Source: Candidatus Symbiothrix sp. (GTDB lineage Bacteria > Bacteroidota > Bacteroidia > Bacteroidales > Azobacteroidaceae). From it: 5,698 nucleotides of DNA. The stretch is from positions 1 through 5,698 of the forward strand of contig JAISWY010000118.1 in NCBI GenBank assembly GCA_031270925.1, written 5' to 3'. The notes under the pieces were generated by a model, which saw only the letters and a list, made by a program, of their open reading frames with translations, searched no databases and was not told the origin of the DNA. The position numbers and the translations under genes were made by a program. Shown here piece after piece: positions 1 to 5,698 of this stretch. How positions within the stretch are numbered: position 1 is the first letter of the stretch; each line of letters opens with the position of its first letter.

Positions 1-89
1 GTGCGGTGAGGAAGTTCTAAAAAATGGTGGAGCATATCTTATTGCGCTTTGTCGTTAAAACGAATGTTAAACTTAAAAATATTTATATC

Positions 90-2579
90 ATGAAGAAGAT
101 TTTTCTTTTTTGTTTGAGTGCGTTGGCTTGTTTGTCGGCTCATGCTCAAATTTCGGCAAATTTTGAAGAGGGGACAGGTAGCGTAACCATCAATTTACGT
201 CAGGTTGCCAACAGCAGTATGACCTTGTATGGAATTGTAACAAATCCAAATACGACTGTGAACAAAACCGGATATGCTTACAAAGTAACAACAACTTCAA
301 CTTATGCCGCTACCGGAGATGCGTGGGAAACCGGATTAAATTTCTGTTTCAACGAAAACGTAAGTAATGGTCAATATCTGCATATTGCCGTTTATACAAC
401 AATGACCAAGATTGAATTTGGAGATGCAACCGCTGCATTAGCCGTAACAGCCGGTGGTGGATATGTCGATAACCACACCTTACGGAATATTGCACAAAAT
501 ACTTGGTTTGATTTGGTTGTAAAAATGCCTCAGCGCAATGCCGGCAGCGATTTCAAAATGCAAATAGATACACGAACGGGAACGGAAAACGGTTATGCTT
601 ATGACAATCATGACAAGGTATTGTATTTGGACGAAATTGTAGTTAATAATGATGCTACTCCTCGTACCTCTTTCCAATTACCTGCACGTATCGAACGATT
701 GAGCTTTTTGCCTCTGATTTCTAACTTTGAAGGTGTGGAACTTGTAAGTTATGCGGGAGTAGGAAACAATATTGCCACTGTGGAGGTTATTAACAATGCA
801 GATAATACAGGCCTGAACAGAACGGCCAAAACATTGTATGTTACAACCAATAATACAAATGCAGGTTATGATGTCGGGCTTGATTTGATTTTCAAGCAAT
901 CTTTTTCTAAAAGCACATATCGCTATTTGCATTTTGTGATAAAAACCGATAAAGGGATTAAATTGGAACTTAAACCTAATAATGAATGGGATGGAAATAA
1001 AACATATACCAATACTACTTTCGGCACATGGTTTGACTATGCCTTTGATTTGAACGACCATACTAATAACACCACTATCTACAATGTTCGCCTTTGTATA
1101 GATTCTCGTGAAGAAGGAAATAGAAATGCTGAATTTTATATCGACGAAATCTACGCCAGCAGTAGCAATACACCCCGTACCGAAATTTTACCTTACGGAG
1201 TATGGAATGGCAGCGCAGCCGACAATGATTGGAACAGCCTCGCCAATTGGTCAAACAACGTTCCGCCTTTTGAAACATCAGATGTGGTAATTCCCGCAGG
1301 ATTAGCTAATTATCCGATACTGAATAATTCAGCGCCTTATTACGCACCGATAGCAGACGAAATCACTTACAACGACTGCCAAAACATCACAATCGAACCC
1401 GGCGCCAAACTCGGTAACCAACATCTATTGAACGTTACCGGCGATGCAACCGTTAATTACGACCTTACAGCCGGCCGGTGGTACACACTGGCAACACCTG
1501 TCGCCGCCACCGTGCAGAATTTCCATTTCGATAAATCGCCAAGTACATGGCTGCAATCGTTCGGAGAAGGAGGCGCACAGTGGACGTATATTAACCGTTT
1601 GGATTATCCTTTGAATATCGGCGATGGCTTTGCGTTCTTCATCGGCGAATCAACTCCCCAACAATTTGCTGTAACCGGCTCACTAACCGCAGACGAAAGC
1701 ACCCTAAAAGCATTGGCTTGGGCTAACGATGGCGATTACGATTTTGCTCTTGTCGGTAATCCTTATGTTACATCTATCGAAGTGGATCGCCCGTATCTGA
1801 TTTATACAGGTGCAGGTTATAGTGGTTATAATCCAATATCCGGCAATTGGGGATTGACGCTGTCCGAAACAATCAATAAATACCTTGCCCCCTTGCAATC
1901 GTTTATCATCGAAAAAGATGGCGATGAAACTGCCTATACGTTTACTCCGGCTATGCAAACTACCAACGAAGCAGATGCCGGTGCATTGCGTTCATCAGCC
2001 GATACAAGCGATTTGTTACGCATAACAGCCTCCAACACAAGCGCTTCGGTTAGCACGGTAATCGCAAAACGCGAAACGGGCAAAGCTTCCCACAAACTGT
2101 TCGACAGCATCAGTGCAACGCCTGACATTTATACCTTGAAAACCGAAGAAAAATTCGGCGTTCAATTACTTCAAACCAAGGAAGCCGTTATTCCGGTTGG
2201 CTTGCGCACCAATTACACCGGCGCGATGAGTTTCACATTCACGGGGATGGATAATTACGATGCACAAATAGTATTTACGGATGCTGTAACCGGCTCGATA
2301 ATGGATCTTACGGATTTGACTTCCTATACTTACGGATTGGATTATACACCGGCTGTCGAAAACGAAGAAAACCGTTTTGCCGTACAATTTTCACCAAAAA
2401 CGATTACCGGCATTGCTACGCCGATGATTGATAAGGTTGTGGATATACAATATTACAATTTGCAGGGTGTTTGCATCCCCAAGGTTGAGACTCTATCATT
2501 GGTGGCAGGCAATCTCTATATTGTGAAGAAAATTTACAAATCAGGCAAAAGCGAAGTAAGCAAATCAATCATTCGATAA
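90..2579 (+). CDS. Large secreted multidomain protein with T9SS-type C-terminal sorting-like domain
   Basis: I start this 829-residue protein at the ATG at 90, because an export signal begins there (MKK, a hydrophobic stretch, then AHA before Q20). The in-frame ATG at 24 would add 22 residues ahead of the signal. Residues 24-193 and 212-364 are two diverged copies of a beta-rich domain. Each opens with NFE, carries YLH and TWFD, and closes with a DEI...TPRT stretch. Residues 372-411 (WNGS, DW, NW, then VVIPAG and YPIL), the GRWYTLATP stretch near 463-471 and VGNPY near 555-559 are signatures I associate with T9SS-exported Bacteroidota proteins. The tail (about 778-829, with YYNLQG, an NLYIVKK core and a final KSIIR) resembles a type A sorting domain, which would be removed as the protein is attached or released at the cell surface. 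No catalytic motif is visible. Binding or adhesion is an inference; the duplicated domains could be carbohydrate-binding jelly rolls. Confidence 0.85.
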   Translation: MKKIFLFCLSALACLSAHAQISANFEEGTGSVTINLRQVANSSMTLYGIVTNPNTTVNKTGYAYKVTTTSTYAATGDAWETGLNFCFNENVSNGQYLHIAVYTTMTKIEFGDATAALAVTAGGGYVDNHTLRNIAQNTWFDLVVKMPQRNAGSDFKMQIDTRTGTENGYAYDNHDKVLYLDEIVVNNDATPRTSFQLPARIERLSFLPLISNFEGVELVSYAGVGNNIATVEVINNADNTGLNRTAKTLYVTTNNTNAGYDVGLDLIFKQSFSKSTYRYLHFVIKTDKGIKLELKPNNEWDGNKTYTNTTFGTWFDYAFDLNDHTNNTTIYNVRLCIDSREEGNRNAEFYIDEIYASSSNTPRTEILPYGVWNGSAADNDWNSLANWSNNVPPFETSDVVIPAGLANYPILNNSAPYYAPIADEITYNDCQNITIEPGAKLGNQHLLNVTGDATVNYDLTAGRWYTLATPVAATVQNFHFDKSPSTWLQSFGEGGAQWTYINRLDYPLNIGDGFAFFIGESTPQQFAVTGSLTADESTLKALAWANDGDYDFALVGNPYVTSIEVDRPYLIYTGAGYSGYNPISGNWGLTLSETINKYLAPLQSFIIEKDGDETAYTFTPAMQTTNEADAGALRSSADTSDLLRITASNTSASVSTVIAKRETGKASHKLFDSISATPDIYTLKTEEKFGVQLLQTKEAVIPVGLRTNYTGAMSFTFTGMDNYDAQIVFTDAVTGSIMDLTDLTSYTYGLDYTPAVENEENRFAVQFSPKTITGIATPMIDKVVDIQYYNLQGVCIPKVETLSLVAGNLYIVKKIYKSGKSEVSKSIIR
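159..668 (+). repeat. Internal domain duplication, copy 1
   Basis: This stretch encodes residues 24-193 of the secreted protein. It aligns by eye with the block at 723-1181 through ordered landmarks: NFE at the start, YLHIAVYT, TWFDLVVKM, LYLDEIVV and ATPRT at the end. The second copy has NFE, YLHFVIKT, TWFDYAFDL, FYIDEIYA and NTPRT in the same order and at similar spacing. Copy 1 is about 17 residues longer. The copies are too diverged to be recognisable as a DNA repeat. The alternating hydrophobic pattern suggests an all-beta sandwich. Confidence 0.7.
723..1181 (+). repeat. Internal domain duplication, copy 2
   Basis: This stretch encodes residues 212-364 of the secreted protein, the partner of the block at 159-668. 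An 18-residue linker separates the copies. The closing NTPRT is followed within a few residues by the WNGS motif of the next domain, so the copy boundary is also a domain boundary. The DNA is very AT-rich; 961-1020 has 16 G or C in 60 bases by hand count. Confidence 0.7.
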
Positions 2580-2585
2580 TTATCT

Positions 2586-2613
2586 GTAGGGGCGCGCTTA
2601 ATCACGCCCCTGC
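2586..2613. repeat. GC-rich intergenic palindrome between the first two genes
   Basis: A 9-base-pair stem pairs 2586-2594 (GTAGGGGCG) with 2605-2613 (CGCCCCTGC), with one T-G wobble and a 10-base loop. It begins 7 bases after the stop codon of the secreted protein and ends 15 bases before the next ATG. An A-run rather than a T-run follows it, so it is not a classical intrinsic terminator on the + strand. It may act as an RNA-stabilising or attenuating hairpin between cotranscribed genes, or be a dispersed palindromic repeat. Confidence 0.65.
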
Positions 2614-2628
2614 AAAAAACGAAAAACA

Positions 2629-2895
2629 ATGAAAAAGACAATAATTTTAGCAACTGCAATGATTTTGGCGGCCAACATTTTCGCCGATCGCCGCAGCATC
2701 AAAGATCGTAGCGACAATTGGCTACAACACGAAAACACCGAAGAATCCACAGGCGGCAATCTACGTTTGGATACGCCGGGCGGTGAAAACACGATAGCCA
2801 ATCAAACCGGCGCCGTGGGCGATTTACTCTGGTTATTAGCCGGTTTAGGCATCGCCTACGGCTTCTTTACAATACGCAAAAAAGAACACAATTAA
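2629..2895 (+). CDS. Small exported protein with C-terminal membrane anchor, function unknown
   Basis: This gene encodes 88 residues that I cannot assign to a named family. Residues 1-19 form a signal peptide (MKK, hydrophobic core, IFA before D20). Residues 20-60 are polar, rich in charged residues, N and G. Residues 65-82 form one hydrophobic segment (GDLLWLLAGLGIAYGFF) followed by a basic tail with RKK. The expected form is a short envelope protein with its polar part outside the inner membrane and its basic C-terminus in the cytoplasm. From memory, small Bacteroidales proteins with a P/A-[IV]-G-D/N segment, a helix and a basic end often sit beside T9SS cargo genes. The layout also resembles sortase- or exosortase-type tails, but I see no such enzyme here. 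The leader is A-rich (2614-2628). The 4-base gap to the alpha-galactosidase gene implies cotranscription. A real gene is likely because the ORF is intact, in line, and has export features at both ends. Confidence 0.8.
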   Translation: MKKTIILATAMILAANIFADRRSIKDRSDNWLQHENTEESTGGNLRLDTPGGENTIANQTGAVGDLLWLLAGLGIAYGFFTIRKKEHN

Positions 2896-2899
2896 AAAA

Positions 2900-5065
2900 A
2901 TGATAAAAATATTCATCCTTTTAGCTGTATTTATGATGTTTGGGAGCGTTTCCGCAGGGAACGCTCCTATCGTGATACGCACTAAAAATACCTGTCTGGT
3001 TTACAAGGTAAACGATCAACAGCAAGTCTGCCAATCGTATTTCGGTAATTCCTTGAACGACAAGGATTGCGAAGTGATTCCCTTGGCAAATGATGCAATT
3101 GTATTGACTTTCGGCGGAAATTACGTGTTTCAACCGGCGCTGCGGGCGGTGCATAGCGATGGAAACACTTCCACCGATTTGATTTTCGGTCGCACGGAAA
3201 CCAAACGTTTGAACGACAATCAAACGCAAACCGATATTTACTTGAAAGACAGTTATTTCGCCTTTCAAGTAAAAGTTTCATTCAAAACTTATGAAAAAGA
3301 AGATATTATCGCCCAATGGACGGAATACTCCAACGGTGAAAAAGGCACGGTAACGCTCTACGACTACGCCTCTTCGTGTTTGAGTTTCGATTCGCCGAAA
3401 TATTACTTGACCGATTACCACGGCAATTGGGCGGACGAAATGCACCAAACCGAACGCTTGTTAAACCGCGGTTTGACAACCATAGAATCGCGTTTGGGCG
3501 TTCGAGCAAACGAATACGGCCACTCGTTTTTCTACCTTGCCCTGGATAAACCGGCGGCGGAAGAAAACGGAAAGGTAATCGGTGGAACTTTGGCTTGGCC
3601 GGGAAGTTTCGCACTGCATTTCAGCGTCGATAATTGGGATAAGTTGCGCATGATTACCGGAATCAATTCATACGCAGGACATTATCTATTGGAAAGCGGC
3701 GAAACATTGGCCACGCCCGCATTGCTTTATACCTTCAGCGACAGCGGCAAAGGAACCGTTTCACGCCGTTTCCACCGTTGGGCGCGGCAATATGGCGTTT
3801 ATAACGGCTCCAAACCACATTTGAGTTTGATGAACAATTGGGAGGCCACCTATTTCAAATTCGATAATCAAATTCTGAGCGGAATTATCAACGCCGCCGC
3901 CGACATGGGATTCGATTTGTTCTTGTTGGATGATGGCTGGTTCGGATCCAAATACCCACGCAACAACGATGCCGCCGGTTTGGGCGATTGGGAAGTGAAC
4001 CGCGCGAAACTGCCCGACGGTTTGGGTTATTTAGTCAAGGAATGTCAAAAGCGTCGTATCAAATTCGGAATCTGGCTGGAACCCGAAATGGTTAATCCGC
4101 ACAGCGAACTGTATGAAAAACACCCCGATTGGATTATTACCCAAGCTCATCGCGATTTGGATTTGAGCCGTAACCAATTAATTTTGGATTTGTGCAATCC
4201 GGCCGTTCAGGATTATGTCTTCAATATTGTCGATAAAACAATGACCGAAACGCCCGGAATTTCCTATATCAAATGGGATTGCAATCGGTTTGTAACCAAT
4301 TCCGGCTCATTCTATCTTCCGAAAGAAAAACAGTCGCATTTGTGGATTGAATATGTTCGCGGATTGACGAATGTGCTGCAACGGCTACGCGCCAAATATC
4401 CCGAAGTCGTCATCATGGCCTGTTCCGGTGGTGGCGGACGAATCGATTACGGTTCCTTGCCCTATTTCGACGAATTTTGGGTTAGCGACAACGGCGATCC
4501 GCTCAGTCGGATTTATATCCAATGGGGCGTCAATCAATTCTTTCCGGCGATTTGTACGGCGAGCCATGTGTCGGTTTGTCCGAATCACACTACCGGACGC
4601 ACCATGCCGTTGAAATTTCGTTTCGATGTGGCCGCCACCGGCAAATTGGGAATGGATTTGCAAGTTAATCAGATGACGGACGAAGAAAAAACGTTTTCCA
4701 AACAAGCCATTAAAGATTATAATTCGGTGAAGGAAGTTGTCCAATTCGGTGATTTATATCGTTTGTTGTCGCCTTACGAAAGCAATCGTGTGGCTTTGAT
4801 GTACGTTTTGGAAGACGAGTCCCGCGCCGTGGTTTATTCGTTTTTGCAGGAAAAAGACATTCACGGCAATACGCAAATCCTGTATTTGAAAGGCTTGGAT
4901 CCGAACGCGCAATACAAACTGACCGAAATTAACAAGGGAAGTCATTCCCGCTTAAACGATTGGGACGGAAAAACTTTTTCCGGCGATTTTCTGATGAAAC
5001 ATGGCGTATCGGCTTATATGAGCGACGAATACGAAAGTTTTGTGTTTGAATTGCGGAAAATTTAA
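2900..5065 (+). CDS. Exported alpha-galactosidase, glycoside hydrolase family 36
   Basis: This 721-residue enzyme would hydrolyse terminal alpha-1,6-linked galactose from raffinose-type sugars, galactomannan or similar glycans, with retention of configuration. A signal peptide covers residues 1-19 (cleavage SVSA before G20) and has no lipobox, so a periplasmic location is likely. Residues 20-305 form the N-terminal beta-sandwich, about 306-610 the TIM barrel, and the remainder a C-terminal beta-sandwich. Family motifs in order: NNWEATYF (312-319), LLDDGWFG with substrate-binding D344 and D345, GIWLEPEMVNP (390-400), YIKWDCNR with nucleophile D460, CSGGGGRIDYG (508-518), WVSDNGD with acid/base D530, and HVSVCPNHTTGR (556-567). 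The two catalytic aspartates are 70 residues apart, as I recall for the characterised enzyme AgaA. Length is normal for bacterial GH36 and nothing essential is missing. The first ATG lies 4 bases after the preceding stop and opens directly on the signal peptide. A strong hairpin lies within codons 15-23. Exact substrate cannot be read from sequence. Confidence 0.96.
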   Translation: MIKIFILLAVFMMFGSVSAGNAPIVIRTKNTCLVYKVNDQQQVCQSYFGNSLNDKDCEVIPLANDAIVLTFGGNYVFQPALRAVHSDGNTSTDLIFGRTETKRLNDNQTQTDIYLKDSYFAFQVKVSFKTYEKEDIIAQWTEYSNGEKGTVTLYDYASSCLSFDSPKYYLTDYHGNWADEMHQTERLLNRGLTTIESRLGVRANEYGHSFFYLALDKPAAEENGKVIGGTLAWPGSFALHFSVDNWDKLRMITGINSYAGHYLLESGETLATPALLYTFSDSGKGTVSRRFHRWARQYGVYNGSKPHLSLMNNWEATYFKFDNQILSGIINAAADMGFDLFLLDDGWFGSKYPRNNDAAGLGDWEVNRAKLPDGLGYLVKECQKRRIKFGIWLEPEMVNPHSELYEKHPDWIITQAHRDLDLSRNQLILDLCNPAVQDYVFNIVDKTMTETPGISYIKWDCNRFVTNSGSFYLPKEKQSHLWIEYVRGLTNVLQRLRAKYPEVVIMACSGGGGRIDYGSLPYFDEFWVSDNGDPLSRIYIQWGVNQFFPAICTASHVSVCPNHTTGRTMPLKFRFDVAATGKLGMDLQVNQMTDEEKTFSKQAIKDYNSVKEVVQFGDLYRLLSPYESNRVALMYVLEDESRAVVYSFLQEKDIHGNTQILYLKGLDPNAQYKLTEINKGSHSRLNDWDGKTFSGDFLMKHGVSAYMSDEYESFVFELRKI
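2942..2968. repeat. Palindrome inside the alpha-galactosidase signal-peptide region
   Basis: The left arm at 2942-2953 (GGGAGCGTTTCC) pairs with the right arm at 2957-2968 (GGGAACGCTCCT) around a GCA loop. That gives 12 pairs, two of them G-T wobbles. The structure starts 42 bases into the gene and spans codons 15-23, exactly across the predicted signal-peptide cleavage site. Its centre TCCGCAGG recurs in the palindrome at 5636-5652. It may be a palindromic repeat captured in frame, or an mRNA structure affecting early translation. Confidence 0.75.
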
Positions 5066-5075
5066 CGTACTTTTG
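5045..5075 (+). promoter_or_regulatory. Bacteroidota-type promoter for the phosphoesterase gene
   Basis: TTTG at 5045-5048, a 19-base spacer and TACTTTTG at 5068-5075 match the known Bacteroidota consensus TTTG-N19 to 21-TAnnTTTG exactly. The upstream element lies inside the last codons of the alpha-galactosidase gene. Only five bases (CAGCC) separate the -7 box from the ATG at 5081, so transcription should start at or within a few bases of the start codon. This suggests a leaderless or nearly leaderless mRNA and expression independent of the upstream genes. Confidence 0.7.
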
Positions 5076-5080
5076 CAGCC

Positions 5081-5581
5081 ATGAAAAAAATTGGCTTGCT
5101 CTCCGATACTCACTCTTATTGGGACGAAAAATTCGCCCTCTATTTTTCCGAATGTGATGAAATTTGGCACGCCGGAGACGTCGGCAGCAACGCAGTCTTA
5201 CAAAAATTGGAATCGTTGGGAAAGACCCTCCGCGTCGTTCACGGTAATATCGACGACCATTCGATTCGCACGATTTGTCCCAAATTCCTGCGTTTCACAG
5301 TCGAAAAAACAGCAGTTTTACTGACTCACATCGGCGGCTATCCCGGAAAATACGAGCCGGCAATTCGGACGGAATTATTTACTCAAATACCGAACCTGTT
5401 CGTTTGCGGACATTCGCATATCTTGAAGATTATCTATGACAAAAATTTGCAGATGTTGTGTTTGAATCCCGGAGCGGCAGGCAAATACGGCTTTCATCAA
5501 GTAAGAACTTTACTTCGATTCGCTATTGATGGCGCTGATATTCGCGACATGGAAATTATTGAGTTGAAAGACAAAAATTAA
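5081..5581 (+). CDS. YfcE/MJ0936-type metallophosphoesterase
   Basis: This 166-residue protein is a single calcineurin-like phosphoesterase domain of the short YfcE/MJ0936 class, whose members are metal-dependent (often Mn) phosphodiesterases with unclear natural substrates. All metal-site motifs are present in order: SDTH with D9 and H11, AGD with D33, GN with N56, LTH with H83, and CGHSH with H111 and H113. NPGAAG at 129-134 is also typical of the class. There is no signal peptide or membrane segment, so it should act in the cytoplasm. Length is normal and the gene looks intact. It follows the alpha-galactosidase gene by 15 bases, but those bases carry the end of a strong promoter match, so it is probably its own transcription unit, with some read-through possible. 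Nothing in the sequence ties it to galactoside metabolism. Confidence 0.93.
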   Translation: MKKIGLLSDTHSYWDEKFALYFSECDEIWHAGDVGSNAVLQKLESLGKTLRVVHGNIDDHSIRTICPKFLRFTVEKTAVLLTHIGGYPGKYEPAIRTELFTQIPNLFVCGHSHILKIIYDKNLQMLCLNPGAAGKYGFHQVRTLLRFAIDGADIRDMEIIELKDKN

Positions 5582-5604
5582 TTTTTTCGGTTAATTCTTT
5601 TTTT
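5576..5604 (+). terminator. Weak possible terminator after the phosphoesterase gene
   Basis: AATTAA at 5576-5581 can pair with TTAATT at 5591-5596 across a 9-base loop, followed after one base by seven T residues (5598-5604). The stem is only six A-T pairs and overlaps the stop codon, so it is weak for intrinsic termination. The T-run and the position just after the last gene are the main support. Confidence 0.25.
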
Positions 5605-5635
5605 GAGGCGCTATTGGCTTTTTCAATGTATTTAA

Positions 5636-5652
5636 CAAGTCCGCAGGACTTG
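5636..5652. repeat. Short palindrome with GCA loop
   Basis: CAAGTCC at 5636-5642 pairs perfectly with GGACTTG at 5646-5652 around the loop GCA. The loop and the two flanking CC-GG pairs are the same as in the palindrome at 2942-2968, while the outer arms differ in a compensatory way. This is the pattern expected of a repeat family kept by structure rather than by sequence. Confidence 0.65.
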
Positions 5653-5659
5653 CCTGTGA

Positions 5660-5687
5660 ATAACCCCCAGATTTATCTGGGGGTTGT
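5660..5687. repeat. Strong intergenic hairpin with CCCCCAGAT arms
   Basis: AACCCCCAGAT at 5662-5672 and ATCTGGGGGTT at 5675-5685 are perfect inverse copies separated by TT. One wobble pair and one A-T pair extend the stem to 5660-5687. No T-run follows on the + strand, so it is not a classical intrinsic terminator. It lies seven bases after the previous palindrome. Confidence 0.75.
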
Positions 5688-5698
5688 GATACGCCTCC

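Larger units (their letters stand above)
5605..5697. other. Candidate compound palindromic element, no gene
   Basis: The stretch from the last stop codon to the window end holds no gene that I can see on either strand. GAGGCG at 5605-5610 is the inverse of CGCCTC at 5692-5697. These short arms enclose two adjacent hairpins (5636-5652 and 5660-5687), so the whole 93 bases could fold as a three-way junction. The outer arms are only six bases and may match by chance; the inner hairpins are well supported. Confidence 0.4.

Noticed and set aside
1..60. Promoter for the first gene
   Set aside because: TATCTT at 35-40 and CTTTG at 47-51 are only partial matches to the Bacteroidota -7 box, and no TTTG lies at the right distance upstream; the true promoter may be outside the window.
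24..89. N-terminal extension of the first gene from the ATG at 24
   Set aside because: It would place 22 residues ahead of a well-formed signal peptide that starts at the ATG at 90; the A/T-rich run just before 90 also looks like a normal leader.
90..150. Lipoprotein signal in the first gene
   Set aside because: A cysteine occurs in the hydrophobic stretch (SALAC), but the -3 residue is Ala rather than Leu and a good signal peptidase I site (AHA before Q) follows it.
480..1278. Antisense reading frames under the secreted protein gene
   Set aside because: Their products have low complexity and no recognisable motif, and they are fully overlapped by a coherent multidomain protein on the + strand.
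2586..2620. Hairpin after the first gene as an intrinsic terminator
   Set aside because: It is followed by an A-run rather than a T-run on the + strand, and the next two genes appear to depend on read-through.
2972..2980. GTGATACGC in the alpha-galactosidase gene as a proven part of the repeat shared with 5686-5694
   Set aside because: In the gene it encodes VIR of a segment that looks like the conserved GH36 N-terminus, so the 9-base match may be chance; kept only as supporting detail.
2921..3614. Long antisense reading frames under the alpha-galactosidase gene
   Set aside because: They overlap a clearly conserved enzyme, their products resemble no family, and they follow from its codon bias.

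Overview
The window looks like Bacteroidota (order Bacteroidales probable). The leaders are A-rich with no Shine-Dalgarno sequence. One promoter fits the Bacteroidota TTTG-N19-TAnnTTTG pattern. The first gene is a large secreted protein with a C-terminal tail resembling a type IX secretion (T9SS) sorting domain. All genes lie on the + strand and are closely packed.

Layout: (1) 90-2579, a large multidomain surface or secreted protein: signal peptide, two diverged tandem copies of a beta-rich domain, a central region of the kind common in T9SS cargo, and a sorting-like C-terminus. (2) After 49 bases holding a GC-rich hairpin, 2629-2895 encodes an 88-residue protein with a signal peptide and a C-terminal membrane segment with a basic tail. 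I know no function for it. (3) Four bases later, 2900-5065 encodes a complete, exported GH36 alpha-galactosidase with both catalytic aspartates visible. (4) After 15 bases containing its own promoter, 5081-5581 encodes a YfcE/MJ0936-type metallophosphoesterase, probably cytoplasmic. (5) 5582-5698 holds no gene but two strong adjacent hairpins.

The first three genes are probably cotranscribed. A plausible but unproven reading is that the surface protein binds a glycan or other polymer outside the cell, the small protein sits in the envelope, and the alpha-galactosidase removes terminal alpha-galactose in the periplasm. The phosphoesterase looks like an independent housekeeping-type gene with a nearly leaderless transcript.

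The most unusual signal is a set of four short, strong palindromes (2586-2613, 2942-2968, 5636-5652, 5660-5687). One of them lies inside the signal-peptide region of the alpha-galactosidase gene and shares the core TCCGCAGG with an intergenic one. They look like dispersed palindromic repeats, one of which may have been absorbed into a coding sequence. I see no tRNA, rRNA, CRISPR array, transposase or phage gene.
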